This document shows, piece by piece, positions 49,601 to 58,000 of a stretch of DNA of 64,000 nucleotides. The DNA lies in NCBI RefSeq assembly GCF_026965555.1, contig NZ_CP114040.1, positions 3,596,001 to 3,660,000 on the forward strand, in the 5' to 3' direction. How positions within the stretch are numbered: the first letter of the stretch is position 1; every line of letters starts with the position of its first letter. The translations under genes were made by a program, and so were the position numbers. The notes under the pieces were generated by a model. The model was not told the origin of the DNA, made no database searches, and saw only the letters and a list, made by a program, of their open reading frames with translations. The DNA is from Nannocystis punicea. Lineage in GTDB: Bacteria > Myxococcota_A > Polyangia > Nannocystales > Nannocystaceae.

Positions 49601-50983
49601 GCGATCCATTGCCTGTGCGGGGGAATGGCCCTCGTCCTGTGGTACGAGGAGGCGACGTTCCGGATCTCGAACGTTCGTGTTGTGATCGGAGAAGTGTGTT
49701 CGATCGCCGCCGCGGTCCTTGTCGTCCTCGCGGGCGTGGTCGGCCTCTTCAGGCCCCATGACCCCAACAGGATCGAGGCGCCGCTTGCAGGGGTAAGCGG
49801 TGCGTCGTGGCTGCGAGACGGCCTCCGCAAGTTTTGGCTCGACGTCGGCGCCTGGGCGAGCGCGTACTTCCTCGGTCCGAGGGGGGCGCATTCAAGCGAG
49901 CCGCTCTCGCGTGCGCGTCGCTTCGCCAGCGTCCTCGCCAGGCTCGGCCTCGCGCTCGGGCCGGTGTCGATCCTCGGGGTAGTGCTGTACCTGGCGTTCA
50001 CCAGCGGCTCTGAGCCGGAGCGCGAGACGAAGGCCCCGGAGGACACGCGGCCGGACGCCGGCGAAGCGGGTTCACCCGCCGCGGAGGCGCCCGAGAGCCC
50101 GGTCTTCCGCGTCGAGTCGGATCCACCGCCGGTACCGCGTCCGCGGCTCGTGTTCCTCGAGGGAGGATCGTTCGAGATGGGGAGCACGCCTGCAGAAGGC
50201 CACGTGATGATCCCCGAGCGGATCCCCGTGTCCGCCGTGGACGAGAAGCTTCACGTCGCCGAGGTCGGCCCCTTTGCGATCTGCCAGACCGAGATCACGC
50301 AAGGCGAGTGGAAGGACATCATGGACCGCGAAAGCCTGAGCAAGAGCGCGTGCGGCGACGGGGACTGTGACGATCGGAAGCCAGTGACCGGCGTGACGCG
50401 GCTCGAAACGCTCGTCTTCCTCAATCGCCTGACCACGCGCGAGAACGCGGTCTTGCCGGAGGAGCAGCGGATGACGCTTTGCTATGGACCGCAAGAGCTC
50501 CGCTTCGAGCCGAAGTGCACGGGCTACCGCCTGCCGACCGAGGCCGAGTGGGAATTTGCTGCTCGCGCGGGGACCAAGACGCCCTTCAGCTTCGGGGGCA
50601 GCGGCGCCGAGCTCGCCGCAGCCTATTGCGAGCACGCCAACGGAGGCCCGTTGAGAGCGGGCGACCTGCCCGGCCTGGTCGAAGTCACGTGCAAGGACGG
50701 CGCGCCGGGTCTCGGGGGGGTCGCGTCCTGGAAGCCGAACCCCTGGATGATCCACGACATGCACGGCAACGTCCGCGAGTGGGTTTGGGATCGCTACGGG
50801 CCCTATCCCGACCGGCCGATCAAGAACTACCGCGGCAGCAGTCAGGGTAACCATTATATCGTGCGCGGCGGATCCTTCCTATCGCCGCCGTGGTATCTGC
50901 GCTCGGCAGCGCGGGACACCATCACAGACCGCGGCAGGGACATCGGCTTCCGCTGCGCTCGGGGACCGATCGACGTGCCTTGA
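46619..50983 (+). CDS. EAD/death-like domain - kinase - membrane - FGE-type domain protein
   Basis: This is a 1,454-residue protein, ATG 46619. Order: an N-terminal effector-associated (bacterial death-like) domain, about 5-90 (LLLASFSVDELRAFIHLRYG, then RPRRHREI). A Hanks-type kinase, about 122-370, has GTGGYGSVW, Lys150 and HRDVKPQN (242-249), but DFD at 262-264 instead of DFG. Ala/Glu/Arg coiled coils follow (370-425, 515-670). Then a soluble module plus about four TM helices (671-865) occurs, repeated (879-1046), another TM at about 1108-1128, and a C-terminal formylglycine-generating-enzyme-type domain (1176-1450; GGSFEMGS, TGYRLPTEAEWEFAARAG, GNVREWVWDRYG, YIVRGGSF, IGFRCAR). EADs recruit effectors in conflict systems of multicellular bacteria. 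The target is unknown. Confidence 0.85.
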   Translation: MNVASPEAALCELLLASFSVDELRAFIHLRYGAAVYALPSSGSAEHIAAETVRVLVSRGAADITLFRHLVDVRPRRHREIVACAQVWGIPEAEVPPAAARPRDEAAYAVSSQLQPGGVLAGYRLEAPLGTGGYGSVWRCVAPDGERVALKILRPDLGHDPAWRARFFRGAERMRKVEHPLIVRVLDTHMGDSEFLFYPMQYIEGRSLRELCRSGKLAVSAVMSLIVRVADALAAAHDHGLVHRDVKPQNILVDREGTPFLTDFDFVVDADAVVHSHTGPVGSYVYVAPEVLQGEVVGPRADIYSLGVTAMFCLRGRDLIPANVAPEFIRKLECSEAEQRVLIKATAADPASRHPDMRAFQRDLESALQRARQQAANREAERRALAERLEARREAERRAQELAEREAAERWAREKTAREAAARVAATRATVVVAPRFLGPERPEDEDDEPDWFEGTAKGQAQGLAPSRKGDLLPAPEGPRVSARAELSGRTQDELNASERAAQAISPLPLPDAPPREAREQQERAEAERKAREAAEREAAEEERAEAERKAREAAERRAAEEREQAERKAAEQAEERAEAERKVREAAERKAAEEAAERKAAEEAEQQERAEAELRWQAWAAIKRERDARIAAEEVTKRADAEREAREAASRTEAERKVAEEAALREKVKTQDLIVERLPDGYNVLCDGASRKFAAQMELIEVLARWPWRSIALRGFSAEEHRTLTNLLDVRGVRGHRTGEQVVQRSGWARRLAVLALLLGLSSAFMPLRSFGFVTESALNGGFENPTLWAIITGPSIFAAFLGVTVGRRGFGRKLGLLHCLCGGIALGLWSLAASPANVHLEVGAKCSIAAAVLVFVAGFIGRVRPHPERSEARAREGEVLVQRLEGGYLILHDGAEHKLKSQAELVELLIRVPWRSIELRGFSADERGALELVLHAPRGRGRGLRLLTSAAFVLGLLSAVFLPDWWHVFSGFSVGAAFFGMLSETRGFGRGLAAIHCLCGGMALVLWYEEATFRISNVRVVIGEVCSIAAAVLVVLAGVVGLFRPHDPNRIEAPLAGVSGASWLRDGLRKFWLDVGAWASAYFLGPRGAHSSEPLSRARRFASVLARLGLALGPVSILGVVLYLAFTSGSEPERETKAPEDTRPDAGEAGSPAAEAPESPVFRVESDPPPVPRPRLVFLEGGSFEMGSTPAEGHVMIPERIPVSAVDEKLHVAEVGPFAICQTEITQGEWKDIMDRESLSKSACGDGDCDDRKPVTGVTRLETLVFLNRLTTRENAVLPEEQRMTLCYGPQELRFEPKCTGYRLPTEAEWEFAARAGTKTPFSFGGSGAELAAAYCEHANGGPLRAGDLPGLVEVTCKDGAPGLGGVASWKPNPWMIHDMHGNVREWVWDRYGPYPDRPIKNYRGSSQGNHYIVRGGSFLSPPWYLRSAARDTITDRGRDIGFRCARGPIDVP

Positions 50984-51008
50984 CCATGGCCCTGGCCGGT
51001 CGGGCATC

Positions 51009-51035
51009 TCACTTGAACTTCGTGCGGTGAGTCCA
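51009..51035. repeat. right direct repeat of the island (attR-like)
   Basis: This matches 44812-44838 over 27 bases with one mismatch. The bases before it share no similarity with the M15-like gene, so it is not simply a second gene copy. Confidence 0.75.
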
Positions 51036-51388
51036 GTGCCGTCACCGCAGGCGGCCGGGCACGGGGACAATGCGGAAGGGGTTCTGCCGACGCTGTTCGA
51101 ATGAACATATCACGATTCTAGAACGAACCCTGTCCGCCCACAATCGATGCCGATTCGTATCATCTCACAAACTCGCGTTGGGTGAACGGCCGTTGGGTGA
51201 CCCCAAACATCTTTGGTAGTCGGCGGCCCATGCTGCCGAGCGCGCTGCCATGGATGCGTGCAGTTCATCGCGGGTCCAGTCCGCGCATGAACGGCTTCGA
51301 GGGCACTTGTGATGAATTTGGTTGCGAGCGTCGTACCGGCGTTGCATGGTCACCTCGACTTCGTGCGCGGAGCATCGAGAGATCTTCG

Positions 51389-51410
51389 ATATGTCTTTTG
51401 AAGCATGTCC
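51389..51410. repeat. dispersed palindrome-family pair
   Basis: ATATGTCTTTTGAAGCATGTCC is a loose member of the family upstream of the EGF-like lipoprotein gene. Confidence 0.5.
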
Positions 51411-51664
51411 TTCCGGTCCATTCGTTCGACCCCCCTGCGAGGCGCGTGCACGGAGCCGGCGTACCGCGAGCGACTCGAGCCATTCGCCGGCGGAGTCGAG
51501 GACCGAGTCCCCGGGCCGCGCCGGCGGGGGCGGTTCGGGCAGGGCCGGCTCTCGACTTCGCGGTGGGCGGAGCTGCGCGGTGTTTCTGCATCTGCAGAGG
51601 GGCGAAAATTGTCTTCGATCTTCCGTGCGACCTGGGCGGGAAGGGCTCGTCCTTCTTCCGCGAG

Positions 51665-52750
51665 ATGAACTTCGCATCGCGCACCCTCTCGTCTTCGCTG
51701 CTCATCCTCGCCCTCGTCGCTTGCGGCGACAGCGGCAGCAACCCCCTCACCGCTACCGCGACCGTCACGGCCACCGACCCCGGCCCGACCAGCGAGACGT
51801 CGCCGCAGACCACGACCGGCGACGACACCACGACCGGCGACGACACCACCACCGGCACGCCCGACGATCCGACCACCAGCAGCACCAGCATGGGCGTCGA
51901 CGCGTGCGACAGCTGCGGCGAGAACGCGAGCTGCCGCGGCGACACCTGCGTGTGCGACGAGGGCTTCGAGGGCGACGGCCAGACCTGCACCGACCTCGAC
52001 GAGTGCGCGGGCAAGAACGACTGCGCCGTCGACGCGACGTGCACCAACACCCCGGGCGGCTACGACTGCGCCTGCAACGAGGGCTACAAGGGCAACGGCT
52101 TCACTTGCACCGACATCGACGAGTGCAACGAGGACCTCGACATGTGCAGCGCGAACGCCTCCTGCACCAACCAGGACGGCGGCTACAAGTGCGCCTGCGA
52201 CGAGGGCTTCAGCGGCGACGGCTTCGTCTGCAACGGCAGCAAGCAGTTCGGCGAGAGCTGCGTGGCAGGGGAGGAGTGCGCCAGCGGCGTGTGCCTGGCT
52301 GGCGGATTCAACATGTGCACGGTGCCGTGTACGCAGAACGTCGCCAACGACTGCGGGGCGCAGGGCGTGACCGGGCTGTGCGTCCAGACCGCGGCCGACC
52401 AGTACGTCTGCGCCGGCGACCTGACGTTCGGCGCGGACAAGGACGACGAGGTGCTGCAGGCCGGCGACAAGGTCACGCGCCTGTTCCAGTCGAAGACCGA
52501 CGCCGACCTGTTCCTGGTCAACATCGCCATCGCCGGCGACTACCTGGTCACCGCCACGCCCGACCCGGACGACGACATCCAGCTCGACTTCTACCAGGCC
52601 GACGCCTCCGAGTTCGGCACTGTGAACATGTTCGGCATCGGCCAGGCCGAGTCCGCGGTCGTCACCACGCAGCCGGGGGTGTTCTTCATCGTCGCGCGCA
52701 ACATCGGCGCCAGCAACGGCGGCTACACGATCGAGGTCGTCAAGCAGTGA
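51665..52750 (+). CDS. EGF-like domain lipoprotein
   Basis: This 361-residue lipoprotein, ATG 51665, has the signal peptide SSLLILALVAC (Cys20), then a Thr/Asp/Gly linker to about 73, then three EGF-like modules (about 77-180): DACDSCGENASCRGDTC, DLDECAGKNDCAVDATC and DIDECNEDLDMCSANASC. The DLDEC/DIDEC starts are the calcium-binding EGF consensus. The C-terminal about 110 residues form a beta-sandwich like the bacterial pre-peptidase C-terminal type (DADLFLVNIAIAGDYLVTATP). It is probably a surface or adhesion protein. Confidence 0.85.
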   Translation: MNFASRTLSSSLLILALVACGDSGSNPLTATATVTATDPGPTSETSPQTTTGDDTTTGDDTTTGTPDDPTTSSTSMGVDACDSCGENASCRGDTCVCDEGFEGDGQTCTDLDECAGKNDCAVDATCTNTPGGYDCACNEGYKGNGFTCTDIDECNEDLDMCSANASCTNQDGGYKCACDEGFSGDGFVCNGSKQFGESCVAGEECASGVCLAGGFNMCTVPCTQNVANDCGAQGVTGLCVQTAADQYVCAGDLTFGADKDDEVLQAGDKVTRLFQSKTDADLFLVNIAIAGDYLVTATPDPDDDIQLDFYQADASEFGTVNMFGIGQAESAVVTTQPGVFFIVARNIGASNGGYTIEVVKQ

Positions 52751-52962
52751 GCCGACGCGCCGTTCGGCGCACAGGTGGCGATCCCGGCGCGGCGGTTCGG
52801 CTTCTCCGTGAGCTCAAACTGATGGGGCACGGCGACGCTGGTCGCCCCGTCCATCGAGCGAGAGCGCGAATCCTGGACCTGCCCGAGAGCGTGATCTCGG
52901 GCCAGTCCAGGCGTCACGTCGAAGGTCGCTCAGGCGAGCGCTTCGGGTTTGCGGGGGACTCG

Positions 52963-53547
52963 CTATTCGTCCTGGGTCGGCCTTTTTATCCCCGCTGCGC
53001 GAAACCAGCTGTCGAACGATGGCGAGAACAGGCCGGCGCGCCAGAGCTCGCGGACTGTCTCCAATCGCTCTCGCAGCAAGATCGCCTCGAGGTGCGCATC
53101 GGAGCGGGGATCTTCGTGCAGAAGGCGCCGAAAATGCTCAGGAGCGGCAAATGCCGCGAGCCCTGCCTTGGCCCACGCCCCGCATTCGGCGAGGTATCGG
53201 CGCGTCTTGCCCGTATCCGGGTCTCCGTTCAGGATGCAGAACGCTCTCCATCCGTGAGCGAACAATTGTCGCCCCTGGCGAGCGAACGCGTCCGGGATTT
53301 TGGCGGCCGCCATCTCGTAACTGATGATCGTCGCTTCGGCCCAACCGAAGACATCCTGGCCGGCGGCCGCAGCGGGGGCTTCTGGAACGCGGACTGGTGC
53401 ATTCGGGGCAGCGCACGCTGCCGCCGCGGCATACGCTCTTCGTGCGCATGCCTGGGCGAGCACGGACCAATTCAAGGGAGCGTGAGCCCTCGCCGCCGCG
53501 ACGATCGCGGCAGGCCCATGGTCCAGGATGTCCCAATCGTCGCTCAT
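52963..53547 (-). CDS. hypothetical protein
   Basis: This is a 194-residue soluble, helical protein, ATG 53547 (the frame is open further upstream but not protein-like). Segments such as EATIISYEMAAAKIPDAF, LFAHGWRAFCILNGDPDTGK and LETVRELWRAGLFSPSFDSW suggest an all-alpha fold. I do not recognise the family. It is convergent with the EGF lipoprotein gene and divergent from the sigma factor gene. Confidence 0.6.
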   Translation of the reverse strand: MSDDWDILDHGPAAIVAAARAHAPLNWSVLAQACARRAYAAAAACAAPNAPVRVPEAPAAAAGQDVFGWAEATIISYEMAAAKIPDAFARQGRQLFAHGWRAFCILNGDPDTGKTRRYLAECGAWAKAGLAAFAAPEHFRRLLHEDPRSDAHLEAILLRERLETVRELWRAGLFSPSFDSWFRAAGIKRPTQDE

Positions 53548-53812
53548 CGATCGGTGGAGGACCGTGCGTCGGCAGGAGCGCTGCGGCGGCTCGCGCGGGT
53601 CGCTGTCGTCGGGAATGATTGCATGGAAGAGTTTTTGAAGGGCCGTCCTCCGACGGCGCTCACGGGGCCGGCGAGGGCATGCCACGGCCCACGCATGCCA
53701 GGAGATCCTCCCGTGAAGGGAAGAGGTCGTCAAACAGCGAGCGAGCGCGGCTTTCAGCGCCGGTGGGGGCGATCCCGGCGCGGCGGAGTTGTGGCAGGAT
53801 GCCGGTTGCGCC

Positions 53813-54685
53813 GTGTCGACCTCGCCGTCCAGTCCGCCGGATCACGGGTCCGCCAGCGAGGGGGAGCTCGCGGCCGCGCTCGACCGTGCCGCGACCCGCG
53901 GCGCGGGGGCCTGGCCTGGCCTCGAGGTCGCGCCCGCGACGTTTCGCGCCTACCTCGCGGGGCGGCTGCCGGGCGAGGGCGACGGGGTGGCGGCCCTCGA
54001 GGCGATGGCGATCGAGGATCTGTACCTCGCGTGCGCGTGCGTCCAGGGCGATCGGCGAGCGATCGCGGCGTTCACCGATCGGTTCGTCCGGGTCAGCGTG
54101 ACTGCGGCGTCGCGATCGCGCCGCGACGGGCCGGCGGCCGACGACATGGTGCAGCTGGTGCTCGAGAAGTTGCTCGCGCCGCGCGGCTCGCTGCCGCCGC
54201 GACTCGCCGAGTTCAGCGGGCAGGGGGGGCTGCGCGCGTGGGTCCGGGTGACGGTGGTCCGCGCCGGGATCGACCTCGAGCGCACGCAGGCGCGGCGGAT
54301 CGTCGCCGACACGGGCGAGCCCGCCGAGAACCTCGAGGAGCTGGCGACCACCACCGATCCGGAGCTCGACTACCTCAAGCGGCACTACCGCGACGAGTTC
54401 CGCCAGGCCTTCGCCGCGGCGCTGGCGGACCTCGACCCGCGCTCGCGCAACGCGCTGCGGCACCACCTGGTCGACCGCCTCAGCATCGACCAGATCGGCG
54501 CCCTGCACGGCGTGCACCGGGCCACCGCGGCGCGCTGGATCTCCCGCAGTCGCGAGGAACTGCTGGCCGGGACCCGCGAGCAGCTGCGCCGGCGGCTCCA
54601 GCTGAGCGAGGGGGAGTACGCGAGCATCATGCGGCTGATCGACAGCATGCTCGAGGTGAGCGTGCAGCGGCTGCTGTCCGGATGA
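53813..54685 (+). CDS. ECF-type RNA polymerase sigma factor, myxobacterial kinase-associated
   Basis: This is a 290-residue sigma factor, GTG at 53813. The region-2-like part (about 75-150) has DLYLACACVQGDRRAIAAFTDR and DDMVQLVLEKLL. Region 4 (about 205-265) has LDPRSRNALRHHLVDRLSIDQIG, then HRATAARWISRSREELL, the promoter -35-binding helix-turn-helix. An N-terminal extension of about 60 residues is unlike minimal ECF factors. It converges on a zinc-finger/kinase/TPR protein gene (55081-58140) that could be its regulator, a pairing frequent in myxobacteria. Confidence 0.8.
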   Translation: MSTSPSSPPDHGSASEGELAAALDRAATRGAGAWPGLEVAPATFRAYLAGRLPGEGDGVAALEAMAIEDLYLACACVQGDRRAIAAFTDRFVRVSVTAASRSRRDGPAADDMVQLVLEKLLAPRGSLPPRLAEFSGQGGLRAWVRVTVVRAGIDLERTQARRIVADTGEPAENLEELATTTDPELDYLKRHYRDEFRQAFAAALADLDPRSRNALRHHLVDRLSIDQIGALHGVHRATAARWISRSREELLAGTREQLRRRLQLSEGEYASIMRLIDSMLEVSVQRLLSG

Positions 54686-55080
54686 GGGGCCGGGCCGCGA
54701 ACCGGGCGGGGGAGCGAAGGCGGGTGGGCGAGCATGCTGCGGGGCATCGACAGCAGGCTCGACGGGTGAGAGGCCGGGCTGCGAACCTGGCGGGGGAGCG
54801 AGGGCGGGTGGGCGAGCGTGCTGCGGGGCATCGACAGCATGCTCGAGGGGTCCTGACGGGGGCGCGAGGGCGGGTAGGCGAACATGCTTTGGGGCATCGA
54901 CAGCATGCTCGAGAGGTCCGGGCTGCGAACCTGGTGGCCGAGCGAGGACGGGTAGGCGAGCGTGCTGCGGCGCATCGACAGCACGCGCGAGGTGGGCGTG
55001 TAGCCGTAGTCCGGGATGTGAATTCGGGCGGGGGAGCGAGGGCGCTTGCGTCATGGGGCGCAGCGACAGCACGCTCGAGA
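54638..55080. repeat. minisatellite copying the 3' end of the sigma factor gene
   Basis: The segment ATCGACAGCATGCTCGAG at 54638-54655, inside the sigma factor gene, recurs with changes at 54746, 54830, 54896, 54974 and 55062. Each copy is preceded by GGGCGGGTGGGCGAGCATGCTG-type sequence; periods are 108, 84, 66, 78 and 88 bp. The array occupies the gap between the convergent sigma and kinase genes. A minus-strand frame through it would encode about 28-residue repeats (MLSMPRSTLAHPPSLPRQ), which I do not regard as a gene. Confidence 0.8.
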
Positions 55081-58000
55081 TCAGGGTGCAGGGGCGGTGG
55101 TCCGGGAGAGCGTCAGGGCCTCGGGATGGGCAGCGAGCCAGGTATCGACGGCGTCGCGGACTTGCGGGCTCGGGTCCTTCATCGTGCGCAGTTGTTCGCG
55201 GGTCGCGAGCATCATCTGCGCGGCTCGGGGGCGCTCGCCGGGGCGCGACCACAGCGCGCGGGCCAGGGCGAGCTGCGCCTCCAGCGGGCCGAACGGGTCG
55301 GCGCCGTGGGCCAGGATCGTCAGTGCGCGCTCGAAGCTGGCGATCGCGTCGTCGGTCCGGCCGATGCGCTGCTGACAGTCGCCGAGGCGCTTCAGGGCCC
55401 GGCCGACGAGCTCGTGATCGGGGCCGAGTTGCTTGGTGCGGATCGCCAGGGCGCGCTCGAACGAGGTCAGGGCGGCGTCGAGGTCGCCGGCGTGCATCTG
55501 CTCGCCGCCGAGGGAGATCAGCGTGAGGGCCAGCGCAGTGTGCTCGGGCCCGAGGCCGCGCTCCTGGATCCGCAGGCCGCGCTCGAGAGCTGCACGCGCC
55601 TGGTCCCGGGCCCCGAGCGCGCGCAGGGTGATGGCGAGGTTGGAGAGGGTGAGGCCGATGTTGGGGTGCTCCGGCCCGAGAGTGCGCTCCTGGATCGCCA
55701 GCACCTGCCGCAGCAGGTCGTGGGCCTCGCCGTGTTCGCCGAGCTCGCCCTGGACGGTGGCGATGTTCTGCAGGGCGGTCAGGGTGCGCGGGTGACCGCG
55801 TCCGAAGGCTCGTTCGCGGCCGGCGAGGACCTGGCGGAACAGCGCGACCGCCTCGGTGCGCCGGCCGAGCCGGCTGAGCGTCGCGCCGATGTTGTTGCGG
55901 ACCGTCGCGAGGTCCGGGTGGTCGGCGCCGAGCGAGCGCTCGAGCGCCTCGGCGGCCTGCTGGAACGAGGCCAGCGCCGCCTCGTGGTGGCCCTGGCGCT
56001 GCAGCCCGACGCCGATGTCGCTTCGCGCCCGCGCGGCGTCGGTCTCGTGCGCGGCGCCCAGGGCCTCGAAGCCGGCCAGACCCGCACGGTAGCTGGCGAG
56101 CGCCGCGTCGTACTGCCCGCGGGCGCTGTGCAGCTGGCCGACCTGCATCGCCAGCTGCGCCGCACGGGCGTCGTCGGCCAGGCGATGCACGGCCGCGTCG
56201 GCGCGCCGCGCGGCCTCCTCGGCGGTCGGATACTCGGCCCGGGCCCGGCGCACGTTGACGAGCTCGATCCACCCGTCAGCGGCCGCCTCGACGTCGCCGC
56301 TCGCCTCGGCCGCCCACACCGCGTCGGCGAGGCCCTGCTCGGCCGCCACGAGGTCCTCCGCGAGCTCGGCCTGGGCGCGGCCGACCTCGACCAGAGCTTC
56401 TGCGGCCGGCCAAGTCAGCCCGAGCTCCTGCGCGCGGGCGTGGGCGGCCTGGGCGTGAGCGCGGGCCTGGGACAGCTTGCCGGCCCGGCGGAGAGCGCGG
56501 GCGGTGGCGATCTCGGCCTGCAGGGCCGCAGCCTCGGGCCGGCCCGGGTCGGGTCGGCCGCGGGCCTGCAGGGCCTCGATGTCGCTGCAGACCTCGGGGC
56601 CACCGAGCGCGTGGGCCATCGCCGGCGCGGAGAGGACGACCTCGGCGTCGGCTGTGACCAGCAGGCCGGTGAGGGCGCGCAGCTCGTCGAGCTGGCGATC
56701 GAGGCAGGCGACGCGCAGGTCCATCACCGCTTCGGACTGTTCGCCGCGGGCCCGCGTGGCCAGGCAGTTCTCGGTGTAGGCCGCGGTCCAGGCGGCGGCG
56801 TGGGCGTCGAGGGGCGCCTGCACCGAGGCCCACGCGCCCGCGGCGTAGGGCGCCCGGGTGGCCGCGAACGCGATCTGGGCGGCCTGTCGCGTCGGGCCGT
56901 CCCACACGCCTCGCAGCTTGTCCGGGGCGCCGCTGCACAGCCGCGACTCGACCCCGGGGATGCTGCGCTGGGCGACGACGTAGCCGCCCGCGGCGGTGGC
57001 CACGAGCGCGAGCAGGCCGGCGGCCAGGAGGCGCCGGCGGCTGCGGCGGCGAGGGGTCGCGCGCAGGGCATCGAGCAGGGCCCGCATGTCGGGGTGACGC
57101 GCGGCCGGCTGGACCTTGAGGCCGCGGGTCAGGAGCGCCGCCAGCCACGCCGGCAGCACGCGGTCGGGCGGGGGCAGGCGCATGTCGCCGCGGCGCACGT
57201 GGTCCGCCAGCTCGGACAGGGTGCGGCCGGGAAACGGCCGGACCCCGCAGATCGCCTCGTAGAGGGCGACGCAGAAGCTGAACTGGTCGCTGCGGGCGTC
57301 GGCCGGGCGCCCGTCGAGCTGCTCCGGCGCCATGTAGGCCGGCGTACCGAGCAGCGCGCCGGTGACCGCCAGCGCCTCTGGGTCGTCGGTCGGGACGGCG
57401 GGCGCGTCCTCGGCCGAGAACATGCGCGCCATGCCGAAGTCGGCCACGCGCACGCGGCCATCGGCGCCGACCAGCACGTTGTCGGGTTTGAAATCGCGGT
57501 GGACGATCCCCGCCGAGTGAGCGGCCGCCAGGCCCTCGCCCGCCGCCAGGAACACTTCCACGATCTCGCGCCACCCGCGGGGTCGTTGCCCTCGCCACTC
57601 TCGGAGGGTGCAGCCGTCGACGAGCTCGGTGGCGATGAACACCCGGTGGGCCAGCGCGCCGACGTCGTGGATCGTCACGACGTTGGGGTGCGACAGCTGG
57701 GCCAGCGCTCGCGCCTCCCGCAAGAGCCGCGGCTGTACCACGCGCCAGCCGGCGTCGGCCTCGGGGCGGACCCGCAACAGCTTGAGCGCGATCTTGCGGT
57801 CGAGCTCGGGGTCGAAGGCCGAGTAGACCGTGCCCATGCTGCCCATGCCGATGCAGTCGAGCACGACGTAGCGGCCGACGCTGTCGCCGCGCATCAGCGG
57901 CGGCGCTGCAGCGGTGTCGTCGGCCTCGCCGGAGCCGTGGCTCAAGTACGCCTGGGCGTAGCGGGTGACGAGCTCGAAGCAGTCGCGGCAGGCGTCGATG

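Larger units (their letters stand above)
50984..51664. other. right island junction and intergenic region
   Basis: The region contains the right direct repeat (51009-51035), the doubled GTTGGGTGA-type motif near 51177-51203, and a palindrome-family pair (51389-51410). The reading frame of the EGF lipoprotein is open upstream to 51182 but is not protein-like there. Confidence 0.45.

Noticed and set aside
54385..54984. Minus-strand repeat protein (MLSMPRSTLAHPP units)
   Set aside because: It overlaps the sigma factor gene and follows the minisatellite. The composition reflects the DNA repeat, not a folded protein.
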